Of a DNA stretch of 6,873 nucleotides, positions 1 to 6,860 are shown piece by piece. The notes under the pieces are model-generated. The model had not been told where the DNA came from. It was given only the letters and a program-made list of their open reading frames with translations, and did no database searches. The position numbers and the translations under genes were made by a program. The stretch's first letter is position 1; every line of letters begins with the position of its first letter. Source of the stretch: Verrucomicrobiia bacterium (GTDB lineage: Bacteria; Verrucomicrobiota; Verrucomicrobiia; CAIQCK01); NCBI GenBank assembly GCA_026417675.1, contig JAOACV010000132.1, positions 1 through 6,873 on the forward strand. Direction: 5' to 3'.

Positions 1-1497
1 CTGCTCGCCGGCTGGTCGCAACGGGGCGCGACGCTCGGCATTCGCGAGTATTACAGCGTCAACACATGGGACCGCGACATGCCGGCGCAGGCCCGTGGTG
101 GCAACCTCGATTACCTGCGCCGCACGATCCCCGCGTTTCACGCCAAGGGCGCTCGGTTTATGTCCGCCGAGTCGAGCGACAATTGGGGGCCGAACGGCCT
201 CGGCTACTATCTGGCGGCCCGGATGCTTTGGGATGTGAGCGAGGCGGAACGCGTGGATGAACTGATCGAAGATTTTCTGACGCGCGCGTTCGGCGAAGCG
301 AAGGAGCCGATGCGCGAGTTCTACCGGCAGCTCGACGGCGCCAAACCTCATCTCATCGTGGACGACCAGATCGGCCGCATGTTCCGCGCGCTGCAAGAGG
401 CTCGCACGCTTGCCAGGACGCCGGAGGTCCGCGCGCGGATTGACGATCTGGCGCTCTACGCGCGCTACGCGTCGCTCTACCATCGCTACGCCACCGCCAA
501 AGGCGCGGCGCGGCAGCAGGCGTTTGAGACGCTTGTTCGTCACACCTGTCGAATGCGCTCGACAATGCTTGTCCACGCCAAGGCGCTCTACCGCGATCTG
601 CCGGCGCGCGACAGGACGGTGAAGGTCCCCGCGGGCGCGGAGTGGGACGTGGCCGAGGGTAAGAACCCGTGGAAGTCGAGCGCGCCGTTCACGGAATCGG
701 AGATCGCGGGCTACATCGCCGAGGGCGTCCGCAACCATCCGCTGGCGCGCCTCGATTTTCAGCCCGTGGAGTTCAGCGCAAACCTTGAGCCGGCGGCGTC
801 AATTCTGAAGTTGCCGGACTTGCCAGCGGGTGAGCTTGGCCCCGGTCGCCACGTGCAAACGTTCTTCACTTTTGTCGAGAAAGCGCCGAGTGTGATCGAA
901 CTGCAAATCACCGGCGGGCTCATCCCGCACTACCGCGACCGGGGTAATGTGAAGGTCGCACTCTGGAAGATCGGCGGTGCCAGCGAGACCAGCGAGCGGG
1001 AAACCTTGGTCGGCATTGACATCAGCGTGCCTCCGGATGGTGTCGAGCGCGCCGTCAAGTTTCCCGCGAAGGAGCCGGGACTCTACAAGCTCACCGTCAG
1101 TGACGGCGGCGACCGCACGCTGGTGAAATGGAAAGCCGGCCAGCCGCTGGTAGTGCCCTCCACGCTGGCCGCGCCGATGAATGACCACTACTCGTCATGG
1201 ACGATGTATTTCTATGTGCCCAGAGGAACCGCCACCGTCGGCCTCTTCGGCGGCGGCCACGGCGAAGTTCGCGACAGCCAGGACCGCCCGCAGTTCTGGC
1301 TCAACGGTCGTGCGCCGGGCTTCTACGCAGTGCCCGTGCCGCAGGGCGAGGATGGCAAGGTCTGGCGCATTCGTTACGGTCGCGGCAGCGTCCGGCTGCT
1401 GACGGTGCCGCCGTATTTCGCGCGCAGCCCGCGGGAGTTGCTGTTGCCGGCGGAGGTGGTGAGGACCGATTCGAAGACACCAGGCGCGCGGCTCTGA
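1..1497 (+). CDS. DUF4838-like carbohydrate-active protein, 3' part of gene (5' end outside window)
   Basis: The frame is open from the first base to a TGA at 1495-1497, giving the last 498 residues; the true start lies upstream of the window. The N-terminal part of the fragment has a strongly conserved-looking block (fragment residues about 57-78) with E-S-S-D-N-W-G-P-N-G-L-G-Y-Y followed by a Leu-Trp-Asp. I associate this with DUF4838 proteins, which are GH20/alpha-glucuronidase-like TIM-barrel proteins common in Verrucomicrobiota and Planctomycetota. A helical region follows (about 80-205). The C-terminal half (about 283-490) looks beta-rich, probably two beta-sandwich modules; the second includes W-T-M-Y-F-Y-V-P and F-W-L-N-G segments like carbohydrate-binding or jelly-roll folds. 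A role in polysaccharide breakdown is inferred from family; no catalytic residue can be assigned. It converges on the next gene with a 12-bp gap and no obvious terminator hairpin. An unrelated secreted beta-sandwich protein remains possible. Confidence 0.75.
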   Translation: MLAGWSQRGATLGIREYYSVNTWDRDMPAQARGGNLDYLRRTIPAFHAKGARFMSAESSDNWGPNGLGYYLAARMLWDVSEAERVDELIEDFLTRAFGEAKEPMREFYRQLDGAKPHLIVDDQIGRMFRALQEARTLARTPEVRARIDDLALYARYASLYHRYATAKGAARQQAFETLVRHTCRMRSTMLVHAKALYRDLPARDRTVKVPAGAEWDVAEGKNPWKSSAPFTESEIAGYIAEGVRNHPLARLDFQPVEFSANLEPAASILKLPDLPAGELGPGRHVQTFFTFVEKAPSVIELQITGGLIPHYRDRGNVKVALWKIGGASETSERETLVGIDISVPPDGVERAVKFPAKEPGLYKLTVSDGGDRTLVKWKAGQPLVVPSTLAAPMNDHYSSWTMYFYVPRGTATVGLFGGGHGEVRDSQDRPQFWLNGRAPGFYAVPVPQGEDGKVWRIRYGRGSVRLLTVPPYFARSPRELLLPAEVVRTDSKTPGARL

Positions 1498-1509
1498 CGC
1501 AGGCGGCTG

Positions 1510-3615
1510 TCAGCGGATCGCTTTTGCGGCTGCCGCCGCGGCCAGCCGGTTCTGCGCCCCGGTGTGGTTTGGATCAAGCTGCAACGCTTGCCGGTAATGG
1601 CTGATGGCTTCTTCGGTCCGGCCGAGTTTTTCCAGCGCGATGCCAAGATTCACATGGACCGGCGCGCTTTGTTCGATCGCCAGCGCGCGTGCAAACTCGG
1701 CGGCGGCGCCGGCGAAGTCGTTCGTGTGGAACTTCACCATGCCGAGGCCGTTGATTGCCGGGACGTGGTTCGGGTTGAGGCGGATGGCCTTGGCAAACTC
1801 CGCCGCGGCCTCGGTGTATTGCTGGCGCGCCGTGTAAATCTCGCCCAAGCCCCGATGCGGGTTGGGCGCGTCGCGCCAGGCGCGCGCTGCGGCTTGAAAC
1901 CGCGGCAGGGCCTCCTCGAACAGCCCCAGCCGACCCACGGCCTCGCCAATGTTCAGGTTGAACTCGGCGGCCATCAAACTGTCTGACGGCACGCCTGTCA
2001 ACGCCGCCTGCCACTGCGCGGCCGCGCCCGTGAAATCGCCGGCCATCATCAGCAAGTGCCCGTAGTTGTTGCGCAGTTGCCAGTCGGCCGGCGACCGTTG
2101 CAAGGCCTCGGCATAGACAGTCCGCACGCGTTCCAGGGCGGCGGCAAGCGCCTGCGTGCGGAACCGGTTTAGCGATTGCATCCGCCGGGCTTGTCGCTCC
2201 GCATGGCCCGCCTGATTGCTGAAGGGCGGGCGGCTCGTCATCTCGGCTATGGAGGCCGCCATGCGAAACTCGTCCACCTCGGTCAGCGCCAGCCACGCGG
2301 CGCACGCTGCGAAAGTCGGCGCCTCCGTTGGGGGTGGCGGATAGCTCATGTGCATACGGATGGTGCTTGCCAGCAGATGGTTGCCGCGCGGCGTCAGATG
2401 CACGTGTTCGTAAAACAGCGCATCTCCCGGCACGCGGTCCTCAGACTGTTCGTGGCGCGCAAACGCCGTCTCAACGTCCGCTAGCCGAACACCCTCCCGG
2501 GCATCGGCGACCGTCTCGCGGATGATTTCGTTGAGACGACTGTCGGCGCGGAACCGCAGCGCGTCGAGATCGCGCGCCTTGGCGTAGAGAACGCGGGCTT
2601 CCTCGAATTGCCCGATTTGCCGGCGGCAAGCGGCCATGCGGAAAACCAGTTCGGCAAACCGGTCATCAATCCGCGCCGCCTCCTGAAACACGCGCAGCGC
2701 CTCCGCGTGCCGGCCGGCCGCCTCGTGCGCCATACCCGCCTGATACAGACTGTCCCACCGTTTGCGGTCGGCATCGGACAGACCCGCGCGATGCAACGAC
2801 GCGAACGGGGGACAGTCCCGCAGGTTGGACGCGACGGTCGCCACAATCACCTGCGCGCCGCACGCCCGGCACGTGGCGATGATGTCCCGCAAGTTCGCGC
2901 GAAAGCTCTCATACACACCGGCCAGACGCGGGTCGTCGGCAGGCATTTGGTGTTTCATGAACATCTCCATGCCCTGCCATGCCTTTGGCGCTTCGCCGGC
3001 GCCGGTCAGCCAGTTGACAATCGGTCGCATCAACTGGCCGACGCGGGTTGAGCCGAGCCATAGATACGTTCGCACGAGCGCGCGGTTTGGCGGGGCGCCG
3101 CCAAACACCGACCCTGGACCGAACGGCCCGACCACCTCGTTGTTGCCCATGTAAACCACCACGAGGTCCGGCTCCAGCGCGCGGCAGTCTTCGGCGATGA
3201 GTCGAATCACGTGCGAGTTGATCGCGGTCATTGCGGCGTTGACCACTTCGAAACGCCGCTGCGGATGCTCCACTTGCAACATGGCCTCCAGCATTCTGCT
3301 GAAACCAAACGACGGATCCGGCGTTCCCTCCGCCGCCGACTCGCCCAACACCACGACGCGATAGGTTCCCGCAGGCTTGGGAGTTGCCACGCGGAACGGC
3401 CACGGCGTGGTGGCCAGCGCCCTCGGAAAAAAACGCCAGCCGAATCGATCGTTGCTCGTCCAGAAGTTCCCCTCCCGCAGCACGAAGCTGGCGGGGCAAC
3501 CGTAGCCAGCCACTCGCAATGCGACCTCCAGCGCGCCCAGCACAAGCAACGGCCCGGCGACCACCAGCAAGAGCCGCATCACCCACACGCGAACGTCGGC
3601 GCGCCACGTTGACAT
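1510..3615 (-). CDS. Membrane-anchored SGNH/GDSL-type hydrolase with internal and C-terminal TPR repeats
   Basis: This 701-residue protein starts at ATG 3613-3615; no Shine-Dalgarno is visible, but the start sits just before a membrane anchor (about residues 11-37, Leu/Val/Ala-rich, preceded by R6, R9 and R14). The rest is therefore probably outside the inner membrane. SGNH blocks are readable: block I as G-E-S-A-A-E-G with putative nucleophile S93, block III as Y-M-G-N-N-E (157-160), and block V as E-H-V-H (403-406), where Glu stands in the usual Asp position of DxxH. Between blocks III and V lie two TPR-like repeats (about 287-354). After the hydrolase come about 100 further residues and then five TPRs (about 510-683), ending in an Ala-rich tail. 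Known SGNH enzymes are esterases, lipases or acetyl-transfer/hydrolysis enzymes acting on lipids or polysaccharides; the substrate here is unknown. TPRs suggest a protein partner, possibly for envelope or exopolysaccharide modification (inference). It lies 188 bp downstream of the importer operon, probably with its own promoter, though none was recognised. Confidence 0.85.
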   Translation of the reverse strand: MSTWRADVRVWVMRLLLVVAGPLLVLGALEVALRVAGYGCPASFVLREGNFWTSNDRFGWRFFPRALATTPWPFRVATPKPAGTYRVVVLGESAAEGTPDPSFGFSRMLEAMLQVEHPQRRFEVVNAAMTAINSHVIRLIAEDCRALEPDLVVVYMGNNEVVGPFGPGSVFGGAPPNRALVRTYLWLGSTRVGQLMRPIVNWLTGAGEAPKAWQGMEMFMKHQMPADDPRLAGVYESFRANLRDIIATCRACGAQVIVATVASNLRDCPPFASLHRAGLSDADRKRWDSLYQAGMAHEAAGRHAEALRVFQEAARIDDRFAELVFRMAACRRQIGQFEEARVLYAKARDLDALRFRADSRLNEIIRETVADAREGVRLADVETAFARHEQSEDRVPGDALFYEHVHLTPRGNHLLASTIRMHMSYPPPPTEAPTFAACAAWLALTEVDEFRMAASIAEMTSRPPFSNQAGHAERQARRMQSLNRFRTQALAAALERVRTVYAEALQRSPADWQLRNNYGHLLMMAGDFTGAAAQWQAALTGVPSDSLMAAEFNLNIGEAVGRLGLFEEALPRFQAAARAWRDAPNPHRGLGEIYTARQQYTEAAAEFAKAIRLNPNHVPAINGLGMVKFHTNDFAGAAAEFARALAIEQSAPVHVNLGIALEKLGRTEEAISHYRQALQLDPNHTGAQNRLAAAAAAKAIR

Positions 3616-3668
3616 AGTGACGCGAGTCTAGGAGCCGCCCCCGTCAACCCAAGGGCAACCGAAGGTGG

Positions 3669-3690
3669 AGCGCGTTCTCCCCAACGCGCT
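3669..3690. repeat. Inverted repeat 1 (8-bp arms, 6-nt loop)
   Basis: The arm agcgcgtt (3669-3676) is perfectly complementary to aacgcgct (3683-3690) around the loop ctcccc. It lies in the gap between the ATPase stop and the SGNH hydrolase start, about 55 bp upstream of that start. No T-run follows on either strand, so it is not a classical intrinsic terminator. Part of it (cgcgttctcc, 3671-3680) is the exact reverse complement of ggagaacgcg inside the second inverted repeat, so the two may be copies of one dispersed intergenic element. Confidence 0.75.
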
Positions 3691-3711
3691 AGGGGTCGCA
3701 ACGCCAAAGAT

Positions 3712-3734
3712 GATCGCGTTCGGAGAACGCGATC
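3712..3734. repeat. Inverted repeat 2 (10-bp arms, 3-nt loop)
   Basis: The arm gatcgcgttc (3712-3721) pairs perfectly with gaacgcgatc (3725-3734) around the loop gga. It is the strongest hairpin noticed in the window and lies about 70 bp beyond the stop codon of the ATPase gene, in the operon's 3' flank as read on the minus strand. With no U-tract it is not a standard intrinsic terminator. It could stabilise the 3' end of the importer mRNA, act in factor-dependent termination, bind a dimeric protein, or be a dispersed palindromic repeat; the sequence alone does not decide. Confidence 0.75.
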
Positions 3735-3803
3735 CACTGCGGATGAATGACGCAGCCGATGAGCGCCAGGCGGGAACCAAGGAACAGTTGGCGGATGGAA
3801 AGT

Positions 3804-4439
3804 TCATGATGCAATCTTGCCGTCCCGCAGCCGGAAGACCACGTCGGCCAGCCGCTCGGCGTCGGCCGGGCTGTGCGTGACGTGCAGCGCGGTCACGCCG
3901 GTGCGGGCGCGGACGGATTTCAAGAGGCCATACATCTCGTTGCGGGTGTCTTCATCGAGCGCGCTGAGCGGTTCGTCAAGCAACAAGACGGGCGGATGCG
4001 CCGCCAGTGCCCGGCCCAGGGCCACGCGCTGGGCTTCGCCGCCGCTGAGGCCGAACACGCGCCGGTCAAGCAGATGGGTGATGCCGAGCAGTCCGGCCAG
4101 CTCGCTGACGCGGGCGTTGATTTTCTCGCGCGGCCAGCGGCGGATGGACAAGGCAAAGCCGAGATTGGCGCGCACGGTCATCGAGGTGAACAGCGCGCCG
4201 TCTTGCGGGACATAGCCGAGGTTGCGGGCGCCGGGCTTTTCACAGGTCACATCGCGGCCGGCCAAGATCACCCGTCCGCCGTGGATGCGGCGCAACCCGG
4301 CGATCGCTTCGAGCACAGTGGTCTTGCCGCTGCCGGTCCGACCCATCAGCACCGCGTATTGGCCGGTGGGCACGACAAACGAAACGCTCTCAAGCCGGAA
4401 GGCGCCCTGTCGAATGCTGAGTTGTTCGACGGTGATCAT
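3804..4439 (-). CDS. modC: Molybdate/tungstate-type ABC transporter ATP-binding protein (short ModC-like)
   Basis: This 211-residue cytoplasmic ATPase should form a dimer under the permease and power oxyanion import. All core ABC motifs are intact: Walker A G-R-T-G-S-G-K-T-T (33-41), Q-loop Gln79 in V-P-Q-D, signature L-S-G-G-E-A-Q (131-137), Walker B L-L-L-D-E-P (152-157), D-loop S-A-L-D (159-162) and switch His189. The ATG at 4437-4439 is chosen because it overlaps the permease stop as ATGA and because the product begins directly with the first beta strand of an ABC domain; the frame is open further upstream, but that would overlap the permease and encode no ABC sequence. The protein ends about 20 residues after the switch His, so the roughly 120-residue TOBE/Mop oxyanion-sensing domain of classical ModC (about 350 residues) is absent. 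This short form resembles the TupC and WtpC tungstate ATPases, so molybdate versus tungstate cannot be settled. Class assignment is firm; substrate is inferred from neighbours. Confidence 0.9.
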   Translation of the reverse strand: MITVEQLSIRQGAFRLESVSFVVPTGQYAVLMGRTGSGKTTVLEAIAGLRRIHGGRVILAGRDVTCEKPGARNLGYVPQDGALFTSMTVRANLGFALSIRRWPREKINARVSELAGLLGITHLLDRRVFGLSGGEAQRVALGRALAAHPPVLLLDEPLSALDEDTRNEMYGLLKSVRARTGVTALHVTHSPADAERLADVVFRLRDGKIAS

Positions 4440-5296
4440 GGCTCCACCGCGAGCGCGAGGTTGCGTTCGGAACCAAAATGGCGCACCAGCAACAGGACCG
4501 CCAGCGCGGCGATGATCATCAGCAACGACACGGCCACCGCGGCCTCGAGGTTGCCGACGCTCAGTTCGAGGAAAACGGTCGTGGACAAGACTTCGGTGCG
4601 CAAGCGGGTGGCCCCGGCGAAAACCAGGATCGGGCCGAATTCGCCGAGCGACCGCGCCCAGGCCAGCGTAAAGGCGGTGAGCAGCCCGCGCCGCGCTTCC
4701 GGCAGTGCCACGCGCCAAAATGCCTGGGCATGATTGCAGCCAAGCGTCAACGCCACCTGTTCGCGGCGGGGAGGGATTTGGTCGAAGGTCACCCGCATCG
4801 TGCGCACGGCAAAAGCAGCAGCCACGGCAAACTGCGCCAGGATAACCGCCGGGATGTCGTAGGTGATTCGGCGAACGCGACGGACCCCAAGCCATTCCAG
4901 CAGCATCTTGAAGGCGTCCTCCAGCCACTGGCCCCAGAAAGTGTGGAATAGAATCAGCAGGCTCAGACCCACCACCAGGGGCGGCAGGACGATCGGGATG
5001 TCCAGCAGGCCGTCCACCAACGCTCGGCCGCGAAACCGGTGCCGCGACATCAGGTAACCGATGGGCACCGCCACCAGCAGCGAAAGAAAGGCGCTGAGCG
5101 TGCAGGACCACAGGCTCAACCAGACCGCGTAGCGGATCTCCGCGCTTTGCAGGGCGGCCCAGAGCTGCGGCGGGGGCGTGTAGGAGGCGTCAGCGATCAG
5201 CAATCCCGCCAGAAGCAGGACGTAGATGCCGCCAAGCCTGAGCAGGCCGGCGTAGAACGGCACATCGGAACGGGGGCGATGCGCGGGTTCAGTCAC
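4436..5296 (-). CDS. modB: Molybdate/tungstate-type ABC transporter permease (ModB-like)
   Basis: This is an inner-membrane channel subunit of 286 residues with about six hydrophobic segments (roughly 19-36, 57-82, 95-118, 148-168, 205-228, 249-272). The EAA-type coupling loop is around 179-209 (E-Q-V-A-L-T-L-G, then L-P-E-A-R-R-G), and it is followed by S-L-G-E-F-G (216-221), the segment typical of ModB/WtpB/sulfate-type permeases. I chose GTG 5294-5296: it overlaps the binding-protein stop (TGA 5289-5291) by 8 bp. Extending further upstream adds 60 Arg/Pro/Ser-rich residues that are only a shadow of the upstream gene. There is no strong Shine-Dalgarno, consistent with translational coupling. 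A later GTG (residue 12) is a possible alternative just before the first membrane segment. The stop TGA 4436-4438 overlaps the ATPase ATG. It is somewhat longer than classical ModB (about 230 residues), mainly through its N-terminal region and the loop around 119-147. It forms the transporter with the flanking binding protein and ATPase. Confidence 0.9.
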   Translation of the reverse strand: MTEPAHRPRSDVPFYAGLLRLGGIYVLLLAGLLIADASYTPPPQLWAALQSAEIRYAVWLSLWSCTLSAFLSLLVAVPIGYLMSRHRFRGRALVDGLLDIPIVLPPLVVGLSLLILFHTFWGQWLEDAFKMLLEWLGVRRVRRITYDIPAVILAQFAVAAAFAVRTMRVTFDQIPPRREQVALTLGCNHAQAFWRVALPEARRGLLTAFTLAWARSLGEFGPILVFAGATRLRTEVLSTTVFLELSVGNLEAAVAVSLLMIIAALAVLLLVRHFGSERNLALAVEP

Positions 5297-6860
5297 GGCG
5301 CGGTTCGGGATTCCATTTGAAGCCGGCGGCCGTGTAGCGTTGCCCCGCCTCGGTGGAGAGCAGCGCCGCATGCAGCCGCCGAACCAGTTGCTTGTGTTTC
5401 GACTGCGCGCCGACACTGAAGGTCTGCTCGGCCCTCGCGCCGGGCGCGTCGATCGCGAGAACCTGCACGGCATCACCCGCCTTCATGGCGTTGACCCGGT
5501 AGGCGACGACCACATCGAGCGAGCCGGGGCTGACGCGGAACTGGTTGACGAGCAGGTCGCCGGTCGGGGTTTGCATGACGGTGTTGGAGCGGACGGCTTC
5601 GGCAATGCCGGCTTGTTCGAACATCCGCAAGGTCAGGGCGCCGAGCGTGCTCTGGTCGGGGTTGGCCCAGCCCACACGCAGTCCGGGTCGGGCCAGATCG
5701 CGCAGTTCGCAGATTTGACGCGGATTGCCGGCCGGGACGACCAGCACAATGTCCGTTTCGGAGATTCTTGCCGGTTCGCCGAGAAATAGATCAGCCACAG
5801 GAGAGGCGAACGAGCGGTCGCAAGTCAAATACGCATCGGGCCGCGCGCCGCCGGATTTCATCTGGCCGACGAGAATGCCGCAGCCGTTGTAAACTCGCGT
5901 GACCCGGCAACCTTCGCGTTGTTCGAAAGCCCGCAGGGTTTCCTCGACCGCGACTCGGTTGACCGCGCCGCTGAAGAGCAGAATCTCCGGAGATTCATCC
6001 CATGTGTCGCCCTCAAGCACAGTGTAGCCCAGCGCGGCGAACCGTTTCAGGCCGCGGTCGGCGGCGCTCAGGTATCGGGCAAACCGCAACGCGGCGGACG
6101 GTTGCACGCTGGACTGCAGGACGGCTACCGAAACGGAGGCCACTGCGGGGGCAAGTTCCGGCAGGGTCACGATTTCCAAATCGGCGAATTGTTTGGCGAC
6201 GGCGTCAAATACCAGCCCGGCGTCCAGCGCGCCGAGTTTCACGTCGGCGGCGATGTCGTTGGGGGTGGGCTTGAAGACGGTGGCGTGGGCTTCCATCGAC
6301 TCCCATGCCCCAGCGGCTTGCAACGCCTGCCGGGCGAGTTTGCCGACGGCGGTGGCATCGGGATTCGGGATGCCGAGCTTCACATCGGCCCGACCGAGGT
6401 CTGCCAAGGACTGGATGTTTTTCGGGTTGCCGGCGCGAACGGCCACCACTGTGGCCATCCGGGCCAGCGGGATGGTTTCAGCGATCAAGTCCTTCTCGCG
6501 CGCGAGCTTCAGAAAACTGTCGTCGCCGGGAATGTAAAGGTCGCCGACCTTGGTGACCTCGATGCTGGCCAGCAAGGTTTGCGACGGGCCGTATTGTAAC
6601 TCGACCGGCACCTTGTAGGCGCGTTCGTATTCCTGCGCGATCTGTTCCACAGGCGGCTTGAGCGCCGCGCCGCAAAACACACGCAACGGCGCCGCTGGCG
6701 CGGTCGTGCGCGACCGGCCATCGCAACCGCAAACCAGCAGCGCGAGGAGAAAAGGCGGGGCATGGCGGCTCCATCGCGCCACTGAAGCAGCGAGTTTTCG
6801 GACGGCAGAGGATTGGTTTTGCGGTTCGGTCACCCATTTCGCAGGAGGGAAACGAAACAA
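5289..6860 (-). CDS. modA: Tandem (two-domain) molybdate/tungstate-type substrate-binding lipoprotein
   Basis: Up to 523 residues. A hydrophobic signal (about 36-45) ends in V-C-G-C, a plausible lipobox with acylated C46, so the protein is probably anchored to a membrane facing the periplasm. Two solute-binding domains follow. Domain 1 (about 58-285) begins L-R-V-F-C-G-A-A-L and contains G-D-L-Y-I-P-G-D-D and, further on, A-G-N-P (144-147) and N-P-D-A (166-169). Domain 2 (about 291-520) begins I-L-L-F-S-G-A-V and contains P-D-A-Y, A-G-N-P (377-380) and N-P-D-Q (400-403). The same landmarks recur in the same order, which indicates duplication; ModA-type proteins normally have one domain (about 230-260 residues). 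The start is uncertain. TTG 6858-6860 has AGGA five bases upstream; GTG 6831-6833 is nine codons inside; GTG 6780-6782 would give a compact 20-residue signal; and the frame stays open to the window edge. First gene of the operon; oxyanion specificity is inferred from the permease and ATPase types. Confidence 0.85.
   Translation of the reverse strand: MFRFPPAKWVTEPQNQSSAVRKLAASVARWSRHAPPFLLALLVCGCDGRSRTTAPAAPLRVFCGAALKPPVEQIAQEYERAYKVPVELQYGPSQTLLASIEVTKVGDLYIPGDDSFLKLAREKDLIAETIPLARMATVVAVRAGNPKNIQSLADLGRADVKLGIPNPDATAVGKLARQALQAAGAWESMEAHATVFKPTPNDIAADVKLGALDAGLVFDAVAKQFADLEIVTLPELAPAVASVSVAVLQSSVQPSAALRFARYLSAADRGLKRFAALGYTVLEGDTWDESPEILLFSGAVNRVAVEETLRAFEQREGCRVTRVYNGCGILVGQMKSGGARPDAYLTCDRSFASPVADLFLGEPARISETDIVLVVPAGNPRQICELRDLARPGLRVGWANPDQSTLGALTLRMFEQAGIAEAVRSNTVMQTPTGDLLVNQFRVSPGSLDVVVAYRVNAMKAGDAVQVLAIDAPGARAEQTFSVGAQSKHKQLVRRLHAALLSTEAGQRYTAAGFKWNPEPRRD

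Noticed and set aside
1574..2305. Second minus-strand open frame (243 codons) within the SGNH/TPR gene
   Set aside because: Arg/Gly/Ala-rich translation in a wrong frame; the main frame here has clear TPR repeats.
3616..3655. Possible sigma70 promoter for the SGNH gene (TTGACG with TAGACT on the minus strand)
   Set aside because: The spacer between the two boxes is only about 11 bases, too short for a sigma70 promoter, and no better pair was seen in the gap.
3873..4733. Long plus-strand open frame (286 codons) opposite the ATPase and permease genes
   Set aside because: It lies antisense to two genes with complete family motifs, has no recognisable domain and a composition expected of a reverse-strand frame in GC-rich DNA.
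4440..5111. Upstream extension of the ATPase frame by 224 codons, suggesting a fusion protein
   Set aside because: The extension is a shadow of the permease gene with no ABC content; the ATPase begins naturally at the ATGA overlap.
5297..5476. 60-codon N-terminal extension of the permease to an ATG at 5474-5476
   Set aside because: The extra residues are Arg/Pro/Ser-rich, carry no membrane or family features and overlap the well-supported end of the binding protein; the overlapping GTG start fits better.
5919..6599. Plus-strand open frame (226 codons) opposite the binding-protein gene
   Set aside because: Gly/Gln/Asp-rich shadow of the real minus-strand coding frame; no motif, signal or ribosome site.
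6831..6833. Shared V-T-E-P at possible starts of the binding protein and the permease as a sign of a duplicated start region
   Set aside because: The match is only about four codons and the sequences diverge straight after; chance is a sufficient explanation.
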